This document shows, piece by piece, positions 1 through 27,842 of a stretch of DNA of 27,842 nt. Both the position numbers and the translations under genes were made by a program. This stretch comes from Leptospira alexanderi serovar Manhao 3 str. L 60 (GTDB lineage Bacteria; Spirochaetota; Leptospiria; Leptospirales; Leptospiraceae). A model generated the notes under the pieces. The model made no database searches. It saw nothing but the letters and a program-made list of their open reading frames with translations, and was not told the origin of the DNA. Where the stretch lies: contig NZ_AHMT02000002.1 in assembly GCF_000243815.2 (NCBI RefSeq), positions 70,001-97,842 on the forward strand, read 5' to 3'. Within the stretch, counting starts at the first letter, position 1. Each line of letters opens with the position of its first letter.

Positions 1-1217
<1,217 letters not shown>

Positions 1218-1441
1218 TTTTCTTAAAAGATAAATCTTGTTTCGAGGAAAGATAAATTGTAAACATTCTTCTTTTTTATCAAAAATGTATTTTAGAACTG
1301 ATATCAGAAATTTCTAGATTCATTAGGGTAATATACTTTTTTCTTAGAACCTATCCCCCCACAAATCTTAAGAAGAATCAGTCACGATCATTCCATAAGT
1401 TCATAATAAAACGGTGGTGAAGGTTTAGTCACCATAGGGAT

Positions 1442-1467
1442 TAGGACTTTATACGTGTAAAGTCCTA
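1442..1467. terminator. 10-bp stem hairpin, possible terminator
   Basis: TAGGACTTTA (1442-1451), loop TACGTG, TAAAGTCCTA (1458-1467) form a perfect 10-bp stem. It is 225 bp past the stop at 1217 and has no T-run, so intrinsic termination is uncertain. It ends only 6 bp before the MITE-like element. Confidence 0.4.
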
Positions 1468-1473
1468 TCCACT

Positions 1474-1564
1474 ACTGATCTCTACATAATAGAGTTTCCA
1501 AAATTCTGCCTCTAAACGGGGATTTGTGTTAAAACTGACGGTACTTCTTTATGTAGGGATCAGT
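1474..1564. repeat. MITE-like element, copy A (91 bp)
   Basis: The ends are ACTGATCTCTACATAA (left) and its inverted counterpart with one mismatch (right). The whole unit recurs at 7715-7806 in the opposite orientation, at about 85% identity by eye with a 1-nt indel. There is no coding capacity. The pattern fits a non-autonomous transposable element; the parent IS is not visible in the window. Confidence 0.75.
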
Positions 1565-1704
1565 AATTTCTAAAACCCTAGCATCTAAAACGCTCCAACA
1601 TTTTTGTGAAACTCAGGCGTCTCGCTAGAAAATTATTCACCTTAATTTTTTCGAACGAAAACACATAAACTATAGATTCGTTCAAAAGTATTCTTTACTT
1701 TGTT

Positions 1705-1762
1705 TTAAAAGATCACTGAACAACATCATAAGTTATCTTTGAAATAACTTCTTGAAGTGATC
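1705..1762 (-). terminator. Rho-independent terminator of the 1771-3789 gene
   Basis: Read on the minus strand, this starts 8 nt after the stop codon. The outer arms GATCACT (1711-1717) and AGTGATC (1756-1762) enclose an inner stem AAGTTAT/ATAACTT (1730-1736/1744-1750). On the minus strand the stem is followed at once by TTTT. Confidence 0.6.
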
Positions 1763-1770
1763 AATTAGAA

Positions 1771-5728
<3,958 letters not shown>

Positions 5729-6133
5729 TACAAGGTCTACTCTTTCTTCAAAAAGATCCGCATTATTTTGCAGTATAATTTCCATGGAATATGCCGGATA
5801 TTATGATTAAAATTTCCGAAAATCATAGATTAAAATTGTTTATAAAAATTTCGCTTTTTTCGGTGAAGTTGAATCTGCAAAAATTAGAATCACCTGAAAG
5901 ATAAAACTGTAAAACTTATCCTCTCTTCCTAAATGGAAATCAAATACGATCATTTGTAGGATGGATGAGATCAGTAATTTAGATCCATCTCAAGTATGTA
6001 GGAACCTCTACGGGGTTTCAACAATAAAGTTCGTTCGAAAGTTCATAACCCACTATTTGTGGGCTCACGCGTTTTATTACAAACTTATCGGATCGTTTAG
6101 AAATATTTTTTTGACTCTGAGACCGGCTCTGAT
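5729..6133. other. Non-coding region between gpmI and the IS1533-like element
   Basis: No gene is supported. There is a weak stem TATGATT/AATCATA (5802-5808/5821-5827) and a short hairpin CCCAC-TATTT-GTGGG (6049-6063). The palindrome TTCCATGGAA lies near 5780. Open frames here are short and lack start signals. Confidence 0.4.
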
Positions 6134-6143
6134 ATGGCGCCCC

Positions 6144-7607
<1,464 letters not shown>

Positions 7608-7610
7608 TTC

Positions 7611-7714
<104 letters not shown>

Positions 7715-7806
7715 ACTGATCTCTACATAAAGGAGCACCGCCAATTTTAGCACGAATCCCCCGTTTAGACACGGAATTTTGGACACTCTATTATGTAGGG
7801 ATGAGT
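7715..7806. repeat. MITE-like element, copy B (92 bp)
   Basis: Reverse-orientation partner of 1474-1564. Its ends ACTGATCTCTACATAA and TTATGTAGGGATGAGT are inverted repeats with two mismatches, and the inversion extends outward through CTT/AAG (7712-7809). It sits exactly between the IS1533-like left end and the IS5-type remnant, and its right end overlaps the start of that remnant's open frame. Confidence 0.75.
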
Positions 7807-8025
7807 AAGATGAGAATCAATTCAAGAATTCCGAATAAAACCAATGCTAAAAATCCCAAACGTCTATCGAAATTAAAACCGTTTCGCTGGATAATTGAAA
7901 GAACATTTGCTTGGTTGAATGCATTTCGTGCCGTTAAAACTTGTTGGGAATTCAAGGAAAAGAATTACTTCGCTTTTTGAATATTAGCATATTCGATTAT
8001 TCTTTTCAGAATGGCTAAACGATAG
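7801..8025 (+). pseudogene. IS5-family transposase, 3' remnant
   Basis: The frame encodes only the C-terminal end of an IS5-type DDE transposase. RWIIERTFAWLNAFR carries the catalytic glutamate of the family (codon 7897-7899). An in-frame TGA at 7978-7980 interrupts it; the same frame then continues as ILAYSIILFRMAKR to a TAG at 8023-8025, a typical tail. Everything upstream of about codon 5 is missing, replaced by the MITE-like element. The remnant ends 34 bp from the stop of the OmpA-family gene. Confidence 0.8.
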
Positions 8026-8059
8026 TTTTAGGACAAACTCTTTGTAAATTAACGTATTC

Positions 8060-11661
<3,602 letters not shown>

Positions 11662-11747
11662 CAGAGATTTGCTTATATCTTTGCGGACAAAGCGGATTCG
11701 CGTTAGAAAATACTAAGAGTCTTTTGGATAAATTATGAAAGATGCTT

Positions 11748-12338
<591 letters not shown>

Positions 12339-12345
12339 GAAAAGA

Positions 12346-14122
<1,777 letters not shown>

Positions 14123-14189
14123 GCCGAACTTCTCATACAAAACACATTCTTAAATTCGAATTTATTCATAAGAAGAAAAGAGGAATTTA

Positions 14190-14226
14190 TAACACCGATT
14201 TTCCGACGTAAACGATGTAGGTGTTA
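14190..14226. terminator. Weak inverted repeat after the catalase-like gene
   Basis: TAACACC (14190-14196) pairs with GGTGTTA (14220-14226) across a 23-nt loop with no T-run. It may contribute to 3'-end formation but is not a convincing intrinsic terminator. It lies directly beside the 81-bp palindromic element. Confidence 0.25.
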
Positions 14227-14309
<83 letters not shown>

Positions 14310-14323
14310 GTAAAAGTTTTGGT

Positions 14324-16209
<1,886 letters not shown>

Positions 16210-16250
16210 AGAATCTTGAATGATTCAAAAAATTCTTTTGGAAAAAAATT

Positions 16251-17312
<1,062 letters not shown>

Positions 17313-17570
17313 TTTTGTAATTTTTGGATATTCGATAATAGAGAATTTAAGTTTCAAGGCTTGAAACGCTTTCGTAAAAAGCGTTTCACCCGAGTTTGTC
17401 AAATTAAAGTGCTGCTTTATGGATCGCAGCATAATATTCCAACGGAATTTCCATTACAACCGCTTTCGCATTTGTTAACTCACATTTTCTAAATTACAAA
17501 ATCTGTTTTTAAAAGTTTCAAATCGAGAAGTGAAAACGGATTTTTTTACGAAAAGGTTAGGATCTTAGGA
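17313..17570. other. Convergent intergenic region with clustered hairpins
   Basis: 258 bp between the SDR and SH3b genes. It carries four inverted repeats: GTTTCAAG-G-CTTGAAAC (17351-17367), GAAACGCTTT-CGTAA-AAAGCGTTTC (17363-17387), TGCTGC/GCAGCA (17410-17431) and ATTCC-AAC-GGAAT (17436-17448). The first two overlap and cannot form together. A 29-codon minus-strand frame here lacks a convincing start. Confidence 0.55.
17363..17387. terminator. Perfect 10-bp hairpin after the SDR gene
   Basis: GAAACGCTTT (17363-17372), 5-nt loop, AAAGCGTTTC (17378-17387). It is GC-bearing and about 50 nt after the SDR stop, but has no strong T-run on either strand. It could stop transcription in either direction. 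Confidence 0.45.
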
Positions 17571-18671
<1,101 letters not shown>

Positions 18672-19086
18672 GTTCGTTATTTTCCCATGTTGGATTTTAA
18701 AAAGATACGATTGGATAAAGGATTTTCATACCTTTTTATTCAAAGTCCTTTTATCCCGTTTTACTCCGATTTTATTCTCTCCCAAAAATTAGAATCGATT
18801 CACTTTAACGTTTAAATTGTTTAAAGCGAAGAAAAATTTTTACGACTTGTCCTAAAATTCAGATTTACTACCATAAGAAAGACTCAAAACTACAATTTTC
18901 ATCTTAAATACCGCAACTTAAGAAAAACATTTTATGTACTACGGATTGCAGCTCGACTTTTATTTTAAATTTCAACGAAAAATTTATAGAAGAGCTTAAA
19001 TTTATAAAATTATTTTTTTGAAAAATTGATTAGAAAATCAAATCCCTCCGACAGAGTTGGTTAAATAGGAAAATTAAAAATTAGTT
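18672..19086. promoter_or_regulatory. Divergent intergenic region, SH3b gene and TPR gene
   Basis: 415 bp, very A/T-rich, with no supported gene. There is a near-palindrome CTTTAAC-GTTTAAATT-GTTTAAAG at about 18803-18826. Promoters for both genes must lie here but I cannot place them firmly. Confidence 0.35.
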
Positions 19087-19650
<564 letters not shown>

Positions 19651-19995
19651 GAAGACGGGAACAAAAGTACTACAAATAATAACTTCGTTTTAGTTATAGA
19701 GAATATCAGATAAAACAAAGACAATGTACTTTCAGTCAAATTGGATTTGTGAGGAGATTTCGTTGGATAATACAAAACGAATCTACACAATTTCGTTAAT
19801 AGCCTGCCTTGAAATCTTATGATATTTCTTATTTATACTTTAAAACTAAGAGCAAAACTTTCGAAGATCTGCCAAGAAGTTCCAAGTCTTTAGAATATTC
19901 TTTTATTCATGATATCATAGAATTATTTTGGCATTTTTATCTTTAAAAGTTTTGATTCGGTTTCAGAATCGTCTCAATATCATGGGAATTCTACG
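19651..19995. other. Intergenic region with a possible relic lipoprotein leader
   Basis: 345 bp without a full gene. A 19-codon frame with a good ribosome site (19763-19822) is described separately. The region directly before the aldo/keto reductase contains a GGGA about 12 nt upstream of its ATG. No terminator was recognised. Confidence 0.4.
19763..19822 (+). pseudogene. Possible truncated lipoprotein signal peptide
   Basis: TTG at 19763, preceded by GAGGAG at a 6-nt spacing, opens a 19-residue frame (DNTKRIYTISLIACLEIL after the start) with positive charges, a hydrophobic run and a lipobox-like LIAC. It stops at TGA (19820-19822). A neighbouring frame starting 19821 then stays open for about 40 codons, as expected of a frameshifted small lipoprotein gene. 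It could be chance. Confidence 0.3.
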
Positions 19996-20823
<828 letters not shown>

Positions 20824-20976
20824 CGATCGAAGCTTATCTTATATACAAGAACAAAGTTTTCTATTAATGATTCGAAAACTGTATGAAGAGTCTATTCCAA
20901 AGTCTTCGGCTTCATCAGCATTTAGGATCGCTTCCGCAGATTTTGGGACGCGCTGTAAGTTATTTTTGATTATGTT

Positions 20977-22254
<1,278 letters not shown>

Positions 22255-22301
22255 TGACCACAAGGTACGTTTTAAAATAGTAGTTTAAATTTAAAGTATT
22301 T
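22255..22301. promoter_or_regulatory. truD-marR divergent region with palindrome
   Basis: TTTAAATTTAAA (22284-22295) is a perfect 12-bp palindrome 6 bp upstream of the marR start. It is a candidate site for autoregulation by the MarR-type protein, but A/T-rich palindromes are common in this sequence. Confidence 0.35.
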
Positions 22302-22763
<462 letters not shown>

Positions 22764-22877
22764 AAACCTATACTTTGAACATAAACGATTTAACATCGAA
22801 ATATAACCCCAAGGTTTAAAAGGGAAGTTCTACATTTTAGCGAACTCATTGGAAAATTCAGACGCGTAAAAAACGTT

Positions 22878-22927
22878 TTCAATGCTGTAAATTGAAGTCA
22901 TTCACTATCAAAAAAAATAATGAATGA
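22878..22927. promoter_or_regulatory. Inverted repeats upstream of doxX
   Basis: TTCAAT-GCTGTAA-ATTGAA (22878-22896) and TCATTCA/TGAATGA (22898-22904/22921-22927) lie 30-80 bp before the doxX start at 22957. These are possible MarR operator sites. AGGAGG at 22945-22950 is a strong ribosome binding site and fixes the start. Confidence 0.4.
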
Positions 22928-22929
22928 AC

Positions 22930-23400
<471 letters not shown>

Positions 23401-23412
23401 GATCCGAATTTA

Positions 23413-23453
<41 letters not shown>

Positions 23454-23478
23454 ACATTTGAATTTTAGAATATTTTAA

Positions 23479-25218
<1,740 letters not shown>

Positions 25219-25419
25219 TTGCGGTTCCAGTCCTATCGAAGTTTTTTTAGTGGCTTAAAGTCTTTTATTTCCCATAAATGGAAAGCCAAAATTCTTCGAA
25301 TCGGTTTTTTCAAAGTAAAATAGGTTATCTTCAAACCGAAAGGAACGTTTGATCTTGATTTTTAACTTTTGTTCTTCTTTCAGCTTGATGAATTCCTTTC
25401 AAACCCTTAGAGTTGAAGA

Positions 25420-27842
<2,423 letters not shown>

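Larger units (their letters stand above)
1218..1770. other. Convergent intergenic region with hairpins and a MITE-like element
   Basis: These 553 bp lie between two genes that converge. No coding frame is convincing. They hold a 10-bp stem hairpin (1442-1467), a 91-bp palindromic-ended element (1474-1564) and the terminator of the minus-strand gene (1705-1762). Confidence 0.6.

Noticed and set aside
17404..17497. 29-codon minus-strand frame ending EIPLEYYAAIHKAAL
   Set aside because: It looks protein-like, but has no good start or ribosome site and overlaps hairpins. It may be a gene relic; too short to call.
18843..18860. Match of TTGTCCTAAAA to the end of the IS5-type remnant
   Set aside because: Only 11 bp of AT-rich identity in isolation; chance is likely.

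Overview
The window looks like chromosomal DNA from a pathogenic-clade Leptospira. It is AT-rich, carries spirochaete-style lipoprotein signals and an IS1533-like (IS110/IS1111 family) transposase, and mixes housekeeping genes with exported proteins of no recognisable family. This assignment is inference from gene content; no 16S or other marker is present.

Layout. 1-1770: an exported or membrane protein gene, then a convergent intergenic region with a hairpin, a 91-bp MITE-like palindromic element and a terminator. 1771-5728: a large unrecognised cytoplasmic protein (minus strand), divergent from gpmI (phosphoglycerate mutase). 5729-8060: an insertion-sequence graveyard holding an IS1533-like element whose transposase is split by one in-frame TGA, a second MITE copy in opposite orientation, and the 3' end of an IS5-type transposase. 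8060-12684: an OmpA/PD40 outer-membrane protein divergent from the ABC-F gene ybiT, then an STAS-rdgB gene pair. 13009-17312: a catalase-like membrane-anchored protein, an 81-bp element with perfect 20-bp inverted repeats, an NTF2-like protein, a metallo-beta-lactamase-fold lipoprotein and an extended SDR. 17313-20823: a hairpin cluster, an SH3b exported protein, a TPR protein and an aldo/keto reductase. 20977-27265: truD divergent from marR, doxX, a GMC oxidoreductase with a ferredoxin-like Cys motif, a GNAT-VOC pair and an HI0933-type flavoprotein. 27266-27842: no gene, but a possible degraded right end of an IS1533-like element.

Functionally this is mostly core genome: glycolysis (gpmI), nucleotide-pool cleaning (rdgB), tRNA modification (truD), ribosome-associated ABC-F (ybiT) and envelope proteins, with several redox enzymes. 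Clear short-range linkages are STAS-rdgB (7-nt gap), GNAT-VOC (ATGA overlap), MBL-SDR (41-nt gap) and probably marR controlling doxX. I saw no phage, CRISPR, toxin-antitoxin or defence system. The strongest unusual signals are the IS1533-like element, with subterminal inverted repeats and a long structured 3' non-coding segment that could encode a guide (seek/bridge) RNA, and two families of small palindromic elements.
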